Part shown: piece after piece, positions 44,366-53,529 of the stretch
How the letters are laid out: each line of letters opens with the position of its first letter
Numbering within the stretch: the stretch's first letter is position 1
From: Phytophthora hibernalis
Lineage: Eukaryota > Oomycota > Peronosporomycetes > Peronosporales > Peronosporaceae
DNA length: 64,000 nt
Reading direction: 5' to 3'
NCBI GenBank assembly: GCA_012656075.1
Contig: JAAKBF010000059.1
Span: forward strand, 62,001-126,000
Translations under genes and position numbers: made by a program
Notes under the pieces: generated by a model
Databases searched by the model: none
Seen by the model: the letters and a program-made list of their open reading frames with translations, nothing else
What the model was told of the DNA's origin: nothing

Positions 44366-44955
44366 GTGGACTGTCTACAGAGCGTTGAAGAGTGCCACGC
44401 ACTGCCGAGTGGGTGCGACCACCCGACAGTAACCGTTACTCTGGCAACCTCGGACATGATGGCTATGGATATTGAAGCCGAGGAAGGTGGTGATTCAAAC
44501 ACGTCCGAATCCTCGGACAGGAGTGGCGGCGATGTAATTAACTGTGAGGCACCGGAAACCATGGGTAGCGAAGACTCTGAAGTCCGTCTGGAGTCTGTGA
44601 TCGTAGCGCTTATCGCATGTGTTTTAGCTGGCGACGCTGTCGAAATTGACGATGCCCCCGGTGATTGGCCAAGCATGTGGCAAATGAAATGGAGTTGACC
44701 GACTACGCTCATGGGTTGGCATTCCTGCCTGACCAGACCGAAGCTTCGGAGACGGTTTTGGATTATACAGCACCCAACGTAGTGAACCCGAAGGACACGT
44801 CCGAGCAAGAACGAGCATTGATCAGCGTGTTACAGAAGCATGAGCAGATCATGATTTCGAGCGGAAATGCTCTGCCACCGCCAGCCTATGGCGTGGTATA
44901 CGATATCGATGTACAGAGGTACCGATTAAACAGAGGGCTCGGCGTACACCGCTGA
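44366..44955 (+). pseudogene. pol: E2 acidic linker before RT
   Basis: Two overlapping plus-strand frames. The first is acidic and variable (MMAMDIEAEEGGDSNTSES). The second reads YAHGLAFLPDQTEASETVLDY and EQERALISVLQKHEQIMISSG, then NALPPPAYGVVYDIDV. The latter matches the usual short segment before Gypsy RT, where a variable spacer is followed by a helix (LISVLQKHEQI) and a proline-rich approach to the RT fingers. A frameshift near 44,915 interrupts the sequence going into RT. Confidence 0.7.
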
Positions 44956-45740
44956 AGCACCTGAAGAAGCTATACGAGTTACTGAAAGGCTTGTTGAAGG
45001 CTCGGTTGGTAGCGTTCTCGGACAGCCGGTGGGCATCCCCGATTGTTATCGTGTTGAAGAAGAACGGCGTTGATATTCGCCTGTGCATCGATTACAAGAT
45101 GGTGAACGCAATCACCGCGATTATGGAGTATGTCATGCCGCCGGTCGACGATTTATTAACCGACCTGGAAGCCTACTTGTGGGTCTGCTCTCGAAGCTGC
45201 TAGTGGATTCTGGGCAATAATGATGACGATGAGAGCTCGGGAAATCTCGGCCGTCGTTTGTGCACTCGGTCACTTTGAGTGGCTGCGTATGCCGTTTGGT
45301 CTGAAGAACGCACCGATGATTTACCAACGAATGATTGATAACGCTCTATGGGGTTCGTTCAACCCAAGGGTGGTTGGACCCAGTTCTCTGAATTGATGCG
45401 ATCGGCTGAAGCGGCCGCTGAGGCCGCAAGAACAGGGGTGACCAACGGTTATGCACGACTGTCCGAGGTTTCGACAGCTTTTCCGACCAAGTTCGAGGCC
45501 GACCGCGAGTCTTCGGTGACGCTCGACGATGTGACTCAATTGGTGAACAGCCCTGTCGCGGATATGTTCTCCACGACGGGGAAAGCAGATGAATCCTCGT
45601 TGGTGCCAGTGTTCGATCGGCGGTCGTTCGTTGACGATATTTGTTTCGGCTCCGAGACTTTGACTCTTGCCTAGCCACCCTGGACTTCGTGCTTGAACGG
45701 TTTGGTGAGTGTCAAATAAGGCCGAGTGGATTTCCTGTCG
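44930..45740 (+). pseudogene. pol: E2 reverse transcriptase with a large palm insertion
   Basis: LLKARLVAFSDSRWASPIVIV and GVDIRLCIDYKMVNAIT identify the RT fingers. The first palm motif reads ALEAASGFWAIM, with Glu (codon 45193-45195) where Asp is normal. GHFEWLRMPFGLKNAPMIYQ and DNALWGF follow. Then about 85 extra residues (Ala/Glu-rich, Ser/Thr-rich) separate this from RRSFVDDICFG, whose catalytic F-V-D-D lies at 45627-45638. Standard RTs have far fewer residues here. Frameshifts occur near 45,170, 45,340 and 45,680. Confidence 0.85.
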
Positions 45741-46419
45741 CATGAAGTGTCGGTCGACGGCATTCAGGCCGATCCAAAGAAGTTGAAGATCATGACGGAG
45801 CTGCCGTTCCCGTCATCGAAGAAAGGAATGCAGTCATTCCTCGGTGCGTTGAACTATTACAGCAGATTCATCCAAGACTTTGCAGTCTACGGGGCCGCCC
45901 TGTACCAACTCAAGGATGAGGATTTTACACCGGCGGGAATTCATCCGCGGTCCACCGAAGCTTCGTGGTGCTACAACAGAAGGTTGCAGACGCGCCGATA
46001 CTACGACACTTCGACCGAGCCAAAGAGGTGCACGTGACGTTATTTGCTAACGAGTGGGCTCTGAGTTCCACTCTGATGCAGTATCATGACGACAAGTTGC
46101 ACCCGTGCGGTTCTGCCGCCGCTTTCTGAAAGACGCTGAGACGAATTACCACCCGGCCGAGAAGGAGGTGTTGGCCTTGTTGTTACTGTTGAAAGTGTGT
46201 TACACCCAGTTGGTCGGACGGACTATCCACGTCTACACTCGGTTCTCGACACTGGAGTGGGTACATAAGTCGAAGACATTGTTCGGTCGTACGACCCACT
46301 TCGCAGTGATGTTGTCCCCGTGGCATCTGAAGGTCAACCGAGTCAAGGAACGCGATTGTGCTTTCGCTCAGCTACTACAAGCTGGACTTACCAGCTTTGT
46401 TGAACTGAAGACTCGTTAG
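45726..46419 (+). pseudogene. pol: E2 RT thumb and first (Gypsy-type) RNase H
   Basis: The frame from 45726 has the thumb FLSHEVSVDGIQADPKKLKI and KGMQSFLGALNYYSRFIQD. After a frameshift near 45,940, VTLFANEWALSSTLMQYHDD begins RNase H, and the frame from 46105 gives FLKDAETNYHPAEKEVLALL and IHVYTRFSTLEWV. The expected first Asp reads as Asn-Glu (LFANEWALSS) and the THD-like motif reads YTRFS, so this first RNase H appears catalytically degenerate and may serve as a connection domain. That functional view is an inference from family knowledge. Confidence 0.78.
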
Positions 46420-46424
46420 CGCCG

Positions 46425-47115
46425 GTGACCCCACTGTCACGAGGATCACCGTCTGCTCGAATGGACCCACATTTGCTTTACTCAAGCCTACCGAGGAATT
46501 ACAATGGCTTGGTGATGTCTTTTGATAGCTCAGCCAAGATGGAGACGAATGGCGGGTATGGTAGTTGCTCATGGATATTATGGAAATTACCAGAATGGAC
46601 GGTAGTGACGGCTGCGAGTGCTTATTGCTTATCTCGAGACCACCACAGTAAACCGCGCTGAGTACGCAGGTAGGAACAATGGTGTCTTGACAGCGCTGGA
46701 GCACTGCACCGAGGATTTAATTGTGGTGAGAGACTTGAGACTCGCAATCCAGCAGTCCCTAGCGGTGATGGCCTGTCGCAAAGAAACTCTGATGGCCCAA
46801 CACAACCACCACCGAGAACTCACAGCCAAGCTTCGGTCGGTGAAATATCTCCATGTGATCCGAGAGTTCAATGCAGCTGCAGACTCGTTAGCTACAGAGG
46901 CTCTCAACAGCAAACAGTCCAGCGTGGTTTCAGCCGAAACCAGGAAAACAGAGTTAATCGAGCTCAACCGAATCGACGAAGTCATCTACGAGCCTTCGCC
47001 GGAGGTCGCCACGCCAACACTCGGTGAAGCGGCCACCGACGAGAGTATCGGTCAACCTAGCCAGGACTTGTGTGGCCCGCCAAGCACCCGTAACAAATCT
47101 TTTTCGATTTTGTGA
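46425..47115 (+). pseudogene. pol: E2 second RNase H domain
   Basis: After the first RNase H a second fold of the same superfamily appears: VMSFDSSAKMETNGGYGSCSW (Asp codon 46524-46526), then, after a frameshift near 46,630, RAEYAGRNNG (Glu 46660-46662), DLIVVRDLRLAIQQ (Asp 46732-46734) and FNAAADSLATEAL (Asp 46882-46884). This D-E-D-D set is that of archaeal-type RNase HI. A second RNase H in Ty3/Gypsy elements is known from some plant and oomycete lineages. The four acidic residues are all retained in this copy. Confidence 0.82.
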
Positions 47116-47560
47116 GGAAGAGCCGGATTACATAACCTTACGACCCTTCGACAAGCGAGAGCACAGAAGAAGCGTGTCCGGTTCGCGAGCGAGCCCTCGG
47201 TGATGGGCCAGGATGACGGAACACGACGAGACGAAGCAGATGAGGTAGTCTCAAAGACCCAGAACGATGCAGAAATCGAACTACCAACGTCCGAGGCCAG
47301 CATCAGAGCACCAAATGCAAACGATGTTGACCCGGTAACCATTCAAGAAGAGCGAAGACGAAGGATCTCCGCTGACCAGGACGAGGAGCTGAGGTGGGCA
47401 AACCTGAAGGCCGTTCTTCGAGGGAGGAAGCTTACCTGAATTACAGTGCGGCGAGAGATGCATGGAAAATGGCCGACAAGTTTGCGCTAAGCGAGGACGG
47501 CGTGCTGTATATTATCGGAGCGAACCGTCGGTGGAGCAATGAAACCAAGAGGATACCAAG
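47116..47560 (+). pseudogene. pol: E2 linker between RNase H and integrase
   Basis: The frame 47200-47439 reads VVSKTQNDAEIELPTSEAS, VDPVTIQEERRRRISADQDE and LRWANLKAVLRG. It then continues in another frame as AYLNYSAARDAWKMADKFAL, SEDGVLYIIGANRR, which is the usual lead-in to the integrase zinc finger (the K-F-x-L, GVLY pattern). The polar first part is poorly conserved. A frameshift near 47,425 separates the parts and a stop (47,515-47,560 region) follows. Confidence 0.65.
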
Positions 47561-48290
47561 ATGTGTCTGATGATATCCACAACGATGATTCAGAAAGTAT
47601 TACAGAGTTGCCACGACTCGTTGGAAGGCGACCACCAAGGCATCGGTCGAGCATACCACCGAGTGAAAATGGATTATTACTGGATCGGACTGTACGCAGA
47701 CGTTGAGCGGCATGTGCGGTCCTGCCCAGACTGCAGCTCAAGCAAAAGTCGACCGCAGCTCAGAGGGTACTCTACATGGAATGTACTAGTCGAGAGACCA
47801 TTCCAGTTGGTGTCGATGGATTTTGTCATACCATTGCCGAAGTCACGGCAAGGAAATACTGCGTTGCTGCTATTCCAATGCTCGTTGACGGGGTTCGTCA
47901 TGGGAAAAGCAATGCCGGATACTACCGCATTGAAGCTTGCTCAGGCGTTCGAGGAATGTGTCTACCGAAGGTTCGGAGCGCCTACTATGATCCGGCACGA
48001 CCGAGACCCTTGATGTAGGAGTGAGGTTTTTCAAGCATTCGCTGAAATGATGTAGTCTCGATTAAGAGCCATGTTGCGTTGTCTGCCGCAAGCAAATGAA
48101 CGACAGGAACGATCAGTCAAGACGATCATGCAGTCAGTGCGAGTGTATGAGGAAGACCCGTTGCAACAAGACTGGGATGAGATCACCAAACGATTAGTCT
48201 TTGATATCAACAACTCTCAAGACAGTACATACCGTTCTACCTCGTTCATGTGTGGGACGCTGCGGGCGATGACATCGTCTCTAAAACGAG
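47561..48290 (+). pseudogene. int: E2 integrase zinc finger and catalytic core
   Basis: The H2C2 zinc finger is present (His18, His25, Cys55, Cys58 of the frame from 47561, within HDSLEGDHQG...SCPDC). The core Asp in LVSMDFVIPLP is codon 47816-47818 and the second Asp in IRHDRDP is codon 47999-48001. The Glu in NERQERSVKT is codon 48107-48109, exactly 36 codons on, so D-x35-E is preserved in register. Two in-frame stops lie between them, TGA 48011-48013 and TAG 48053-48055, each one C-to-T step from CGA and CAG. It would insert element DNA into the host genome if intact. Confidence 0.9.
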
Positions 48291-49215
48291 GATCCCGATG
48301 TCAAACCGATGCGCTAGCATGGCGCCAAGAAGTGAACCGACAACAAGAAATTGCATGGAAAATGGCGATGGAGTACCAGAAGGTCGAGAAGGCAAACGGA
48401 CTCGCTAGCGTGGCGCCGAGAAGTGAATCGACACCAAGAAATGGCATGGAAAATGGTGATGGAGTACCAGAGTGTTGAGAAGGCTCGGATATCACGTGCG
48501 CACAATGAGTCGCTAACCGACGTGAAGCAGTAGTACCGATATTTTCAACGAATGGCATCAAGGACGGCATGGCACCGAAAGCGGCTAAGCAGAAGTGTCA
48601 CCGGGCGCTGGACAGCAGGGAGCATCGACGGATACCGACAGAAACGAAACATTAGACACCGGGCAGGACGCGACAGGAGTATCCCCCAAACTACGGGCGA
48701 AGCACCTAGGTATGTGCTCAAACCGGTAAGCAGAGTGTGGCTCTACATAGAACGTGTAAATACAGGATTGACTAAGAAGTTGGCACACCGATGGTACGGG
48801 CCGTTCCGAGTCAAGACCAAGATCGAAGAGTTCGCGTATGAGCTAGAACTGCCAGACCGGAGTGGTTATCGGTTCTATCCAGTAGTGCATGTATCAAGGC
48901 TCAATGCGGTGAACGATTATGGGGATCGACCGAGGAGTCGACTAGAAGCTGTTGTGACCGAGCATTCGAGAATCGACTTCGACGAGGAACTCTTGCCAGA
49001 AGATAGCTGGGAGCCTGACCGAGTGGCGGGCGAATACGAAGTGGAAGACATTCTGATCATCGCTCACCACTAAGGACGAGCATCAATCGCGCTGTGACGA
49101 GTCTACTTGGCAAGCAGCATTGAACTTGTCATGTGGCGGGTTGCTCTACGACAATCTGCGAATTCAGCGCAGCAAACAACCGCTCCAAATGGTTCAGGTA
49201 GCCGACGAGGACTAA
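48290..49215 (+). pseudogene. int: E2 integrase C-terminal domain and chromodomain-like tail
   Basis: After the duplicated helix region, the frame 48552-49073 gives VWLYIERVNTGLTKKLAHRW, YGPFRVKTKIEEFAYELELP and FYPVVHVSRLNAVNDYG, the SH3-like GPF/Y module of Gypsy integrases. DEELLPEDSWEPDRVAGEYE and VEDIL follow, resembling the start of a chromodomain. After a stop and a frameshift the sequence resumes as STWQAALNLSCGGLLYDNLR and ends in VQVADED with TAA at 49213-49215. Such tails can target integration to chromatin; here only the family resemblance is seen. Confidence 0.82.
48306..48487 (+). repeat. 91-bp tandem duplication inside the E2 integrase
   Basis: Two adjacent copies, cgctagc at 48312 and again at 48403, share gcgctagc, tggcgcc, agaagtgaa, gcatggaaaatgg and gatggagtaccag. 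The period of 91 is not a multiple of three, so the second copy shifts the reading frame. The copies have diverged by several substitutions, so the event is not very recent. Confidence 0.85.
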
Positions 49216-49489
49216 CCCTGAACGCTACCGAGTATTGAACTACCTACCAGATCGACCGTAGAGACAGATGAAATATGTTACTGTACCAGAACGAAAGTCG
49301 CCTTCCTGGAAGGCTCGGTTGGGTATCGAGAGTGACGAATTGAACTGCCGACGTGGATTATGCACCCGCAGTGTCAGACGAAGATGACTACTACATTAAA
49401 ATTTGAATATGTGTATTTGATGTGAACGATTTCGAAGTGGACTTGGATTAAGTGCAAATACGGGAGCTCGAACTACACCTATAATCAAC
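49216..49489. other. Gap after E2: no gene or LTR recognised
   Basis: This follows the E2 integrase stop. I expected a polypurine tract and the 3' LTR start, but found no convincing purine run followed by TG, and no stretch that repeats upstream of E2. It may be a decayed LTR or a junction to the next relic. Local composition is slightly AT-richer. Confidence 0.4.
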
Positions 49490-50640
49490 TATAGAACTCG
49501 GGCGGTGTGGACGTAGCAAGAGAGGTGAACGACGAGGCTGGAAAGCGCATGACCGAGGTCTAGACATCGGCCGACGAAGCAAGTTTAGCCAAATCATCCA
49601 GGTTGGATGTCTGGCTAGACGCAGGCCCGTCGGAGGCCGTTGGAGTAGCAGTGGGAGTTGCTGAGTCCTTGGTCTAGCCTTCATATTTCTCCTCATCGTC
49701 TGCCGGCCCTTGGGAAGCCGCAGCCGATGTCTGAGCAACTCACGGAGCCACGACCGAAGCTGGGGACAAGGACGGATCCACAATGACACCCGATATCACC
49801 TCCGTTTCGGTCATGCCGCGAGGCACGAATAGGGCACTGGAGACTACACGGCGCGAATGTCGTGTTGAAGTTGAATTGGTGTCTGGAGGGCGCATCCACC
49901 CACCATTTCCGCCGCCACAGCTGCCACGCGTCCAGAATAGCGAGCTCACCGAACCAATCCTCGGACGTCGGGGACCACTCAATCACCTCGAACGAGTACT
50001 GGAGGTAGATGGGTTCCAACAAACGCTCGGTCTGCGCTTCATGGGGTTTGTTGGGGCGCTCGATGCACCACTCCCAACAACGATATACCATCTGCTGACG
50101 CAAACGGTCCGCCCTGAGGTTCCGATCCTTGTTGTACGCGGCCCACGCTGCCCGAAGCGCAACGACAGAGAGGTCACCACGCCTCGCTTCTGAGTTGTGC
50201 TCCGAAGGAAGGCCTCAACGACAGCAACCTGACCAAGTGGCGTTGCTCCCATAACTCCAGACCAAGGTTTACCTTCTCAGTCCGGCCAGTGGAGATGCCT
50301 TGAACTAGCTCCACATGTTGACAGACCAAGCCAACCCTGTAGCTCGAGTCAACATCTTAGATCCTGGCGGGTGCTAGTCAATAGTGAAGCAGCATGGCAT
50401 GTTTAAAAGCACTTGCTACTAGGGTTAAACTGGGTTGGTCAAATCCGCCATGGCCTGGATACCAGCCACCGAACACGGAGACTCAACACCACAGGCGATA
50501 GGTGGAGTCAGACTGCTATTATGGATCCGGCACCAGGCCGCCTAAGCACCTGGAGCAACGAGCCCAGGAGTCAGGTACGGCCCGGCCATCTGTGCAAGGC
50601 GCTGCGAAGACGTTCGAGGCGGAGCAGGCACCGCCGGAGT
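49490..50640 (-). pseudogene. gag: E4b: Gag-like relic of a further element
   Basis: On the minus strand, VALRAAWAAYNKDRNLRADRL leads into the frame from 50103: QMVYRCWEWCIERPNKPHEAQ, LEPIYLQYSFEVIEWSPTS, DWFGELAILDAWQLWRRKWW and then DAPSRHQFNF. A frame with stops (around 49,740, 49,677 and 49,563) then reads an Ala/Ser/Thr/Pro-rich linker (SATPTATPTASDGPASSQT, NLDDLAKLASSAD). Many Trp residues in the middle part suggest a folded domain. I infer a Gag-type structural protein by analogy with E6; no diagnostic motif proves it. Confidence 0.45.
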
Positions 50641-51013
50641 GAAGATGCGATAGTTTAAACGGCAGCCGATTGTCGGGATAGATGAGCTCTGGCTTCCGGT
50701 TCAGCCATTCTTTCGCCCGTCCAACAGCTTCCTCCGGCTCGTTACCCCACTCCCATTCGCTAATCTTCCGCAGAATTTTCGTTAATGGGGACATCTGCGC
50801 ACCAAATGACGGCAGAAATCGTCTGTAGCCGGCTAACGCCACAAATCGTACCCCTGCAGCATCAGTCGGCCTTGGAAACTCATCCACAGCTTTTACGAGT
50901 CTCTCCGTAGGTTGTATCCTTTCCGTAGTCAAGTCGTGCCCCGGATATTCCATGCGTGTCGTTGGAAACGACGCCTTTAAGCTCAATCCAGCTGCAGACA
51001 ATCGATCGAGCAC
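50640..51013 (-). pseudogene. pol: E4 RT thumb and start of RNase H
   Basis: The frame from 51013 reads LDRLSAAGLSLKASFPTTRME, ERIQPTERLVKAVDEFPRP and VRFVALAGYRRFLPSFGAQM, then SPLTKILRKISEWEWGNE and KPELIYPDNRLPFKL. This is the RT thumb and connection, and PFKL immediately precedes the first RNase H Asp. The RNase H itself is lost at the junction near 50,650; the residues after PFKL (SHLHSGGACSASN) are not RNase H-like. Small deletions near 50,955 and 50,850 relative to the expected spacing are apparent. Confidence 0.85.
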
Positions 51014-51360
51014 GGCGGCCAGTTCTACTACGTGCCGTACAACTGAACTCTTCGTAAAAATGATAACATCATCGCGATAAAATAGGCTGCAACTTCACGT
51101 CAACCCCGAAGTACACAGTCCATCAGACGCTTAAGGCGTTGCATAGCCCGAAGGGCATGCGGCAAAACCGACACAATCCGCGCTGCGTGTTGAAAGCAGT
51201 CTTCGGCTTATCTTGCTGCGCCACTGCGAGCTACCAGTAGCTGGAGTGGAGGTCAAAGCTCGAGAATCGCCTGAGTCGTACAGTGCCTCCAAGGTCTCAT
51301 CCACCCGTGGCAGCGGGTAACCATCCTTCACAGCCACAGCATGCAACGCGCGATAATCAA
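51014..51360 (-). pseudogene. pol: E4 reverse transcriptase palm
   Basis: GYPLPRVDETLEALYDSGD starts the region (frame from 51346). A frameshift leads to FSSFDLHSSYW, with the catalytic Asp, followed by a stop and DKPKTAFNTQRGLCRFCRMPF and GLCNAL. About 40 residues are then scrambled. The box YRDD (51068-51079) followed by VIIFTKSSVV is the catalytic Asp-Asp pair with Arg at the usual Leu position. The order is right for RT, but a deletion removes the normal approach to the box. Confidence 0.82.
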
Positions 51361-52042
51361 TACAAAATCTTACACTTCAATCCTTCTTGCTTAAGAGGAC
51401 ACCACGGAACCCCCATGCACCGGAGCTTTTCGGCCTTGAGCATCTCGTCCACCTCAGTGTCAATAATCACATTCTCCGACACGGCATGTCGGCGTCTACG
51501 TATCATTATCGGGGCCGCATATTCGGTGTTGATGTGATGCAACACCTCTGTCTGGGCGAGCGGTGGGCACCTTCTTCTTTTCCATAATGGCAGCGTGCTG
51601 ACGCAGCAGCGCAACCACTAAATCTCGGTCGGGTGGCTCCATCTCACCGATATCGAGGCCGTCTTCGTAAATCAGTGGCTTCGCCTCTTCTTTCTTCAAG
51701 CCCGTCACCCACTCGGTAATGCGCGTCCGCTCCAATTCTACATTCATCTGTCGGCACCCATGTGCCAAGTACGTCACGGGCTGGAAGTTTCTCCTGGCGG
51801 CCCTCCACGTTCAGCACCGCCACCCGAATCATAGCATCCTGCACGGTGTCTACAGTAGGCGCTAGCAATAGATGTCGCTTGGCCGTCAGCTTCGGTAAGA
51901 ACAAACCAATCGTACCATCCGCCGCGTCCACCTTCATACGCACAATTCTTCGAGTGTTGGTCGCTAACTTCACCATCTTGGCTAATCGCACCGTCGCCTG
52001 CCACTCGCTGGGGCCGGCAGCAGCGGTGTTACACCATGGCAC
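51357..52042 (-). pseudogene. pol: E4 protease-RT linker and RT fingers start
   Basis: Three overlapping frames form one coding path. The frame from 52042 reads VRLAKMVKLATNTRRIVRMKV, DAADGTIGLFLPK, LLLAPTVDTVQDAMIRVAVL and LPARDVLGTWVPTD. The frame from 51777 continues with ERTRITEWVTGLKKEEAKPL, DIGEMEPPDRDLVVALLRQH and AAIMEKKK. The frame from 51614 gives TEVLHHINTEYAAPIMIRRRR and EVDEML, the start of RT. No catalytic residues belong here. The domain is typical of pol between PR and RT in this family. Confidence 0.78.
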
Positions 52043-52193
52043 GTGACGGCAATATGACCTTCGTATCGCGCTCGTCGTGATATTTTAACTTTAACTCGTG
52101 CTTTCCAAAGTCCATCTTCACCAGGCGTTCGGCCATCCAATCCTCACCAATCGGCATCGCTCTGCCATCCACCAACAAGGCGTTCACGATCAC

Positions 52194-52541
52194 TCACTGC
52201 TGATGGATCGTCGTGCCAACGAACTGCCATACGCCAAGTACGTGCACATGGCCACCGCCAAACCCTTCAACGACGTTCACAGATCCTTCGCGCGTCGGGC
52301 ACCCGCCGTACTTGCGCAACTCAATATCTGCGATGCTGAACAGAGCGCAAGTGTCGAGACGGACCTCGATCGTACGTGCCCTGGATACCACCAGCAGCGC
52401 TGTCGGCCGGCTTGACAGCCCTTCATTCCTAGCAGCACCGAGCTCTGCCTTGTGCAGCGGCTTGCCCTTGCCGTCATCGATCAACTCCACATCGCCGTAG
52501 CTTCTGGTAGTGATATATAGCATGTGTCCTCGACTTCTCAT
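52194..52541 (-). pseudogene. pro: E4 aspartic protease with altered active site
   Basis: The frame from 52541 holds TIEVRLDTCALFSIADIELRK: the active-site triplet is D-T-C rather than D-T-G (52344-52355), followed by VVEGFGGGHVHVLGVW, where the flap-like and GFGGG turns fit a retropepsin-type fold. The Gly of D-T-G is nearly invariant in active enzymes, so this copy is expected to be inactive. A single G-to-T change (GGC to TGC) would explain it. Upstream, TALLVVSRARTI forms the first strand. Confidence 0.78.
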
Positions 52542-53247
52542 TCTCAGCCCTTGCCTTGCGACCTGCAGCAGCTACTGCTTCAAGTTTCTCGACTTCCTCT
52601 TGCTTCTGCTGTAGGAGATGCACTGGACGTGCCATTCCGAGCTTCTTGGCTTCCTTCAGTGACTGCTTGCATAGTGCTCGCATTTCCGCCAACGACCCAT
52701 CTTCATTCAAGCAGCGGGGTACGTTTTCCTCGTAGCCCTTTACATGAGCATGACAAAGCCAAACTTCATCGCTCATAGGCCCGTGCTAGGCGGACGTCCT
52801 CGGGGTTGCGCCATCATGGTGCGCCGACTTCAATTTCGGCCTCTTGCGCTCGACCTTCTTCACCACTGCGACGACCTTCTGCACCTCTCGCCGACGCTGA
52901 CCAACTTGATCATCTTCTGCAGTGACGCGCAACTCAGCGATGAGCCGCCGTACCACCACGCGCAGCACCTTGGCTCTCTCAAGATGCCGCTCACGGAACT
53001 CAGCAGCCCGAATTCCGTTCGCCGCTGCCAATGCACCTTTCACGCGCCTCTGCAGTAGCCGTCGCGCAGTAGTACGACTTTGAAGAGGTACGCGCCTCGC
53101 AGATTCCACTGGCACTGGTACGAGGATTGTCTCCGTCGTCTCCACGTCACCGCACCTGTAGCTCTCACCTTCTGTGTTAGTCGCGGTCACGGCTGCTGCT
53201 GCCGTACCGTTCCCCACGCTTCCGTTTTCTTCATCTGCTGCATTCAT
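52474..53247 (-). pseudogene. E4 segment between nucleocapsid and protease
   Basis: The frame from 53247 is Ala/Glu/Arg/Val-rich (ETILVPVPVESARRVPLQSR, LRVVVRRLIAELRVTAEDD, QKVVAVVKKVERKRPKLKS). The frame from 52776 reads VWLCHAHVKGYEENVPRCLN, EMRALCKQSLKEAKKLG and LLQQKQEEVEKLEAVAAAG. Both probably form helices or coiled coils. They lie where Gag ends and pol begins. I do not recognise a named domain. A frameshift at about 52,780-52,790 separates them. Confidence 0.5.
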
Positions 53248-53529
53248 ATGGTCGGCCGTCTTTCTGCAGCTGAATACTCATCCACTGTACGCATGCATGC
53301 GCCTCCCTTCTTCCCCCTGTTTTCGCCACGGACATCTTCCACGCCATCACTCTTCCCCTTGGTGTGTCCACTGTCCGGGCTCTGGGGCTGGACCTGCTCA
53401 ACTCCATCACCTTATCGTTACTTGCTGACCCGCATCATGCTCTTTGGCCGGCACTAACGCGCACGGGCCGCGTCCATCGTTCTCTGGGAGAATTCTTCCT
53501 CACCGGCCAGTCCGCCTCTACTACCCGGG

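Larger units (their letters stand above)
41651..49215 (+). mobile_element. E2: near-complete Ty3/Gypsy internal region, plus strand
   Basis: Order on the plus strand: Gag, an inverted Gag segment, protease, RT, a Gypsy RNase H, a second RNase H, linker, integrase zinc finger, integrase core, and a C-terminal SH3-like domain with a chromodomain-like tail ending at TAA 49213-49215. No 5' LTR or PBS precedes it (the inverted integrase fragment does), and I see no 3' LTR after it. Many frameshifts and at least three nonsense codons make it inactive. It is the best record here of the domain plan of this family. Confidence 0.9.

Noticed and set aside
49216..49489. 3' LTR of E2
   Set aside because: No polypurine tract plus TG start, and no matching 5' copy. 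I could not support an LTR.
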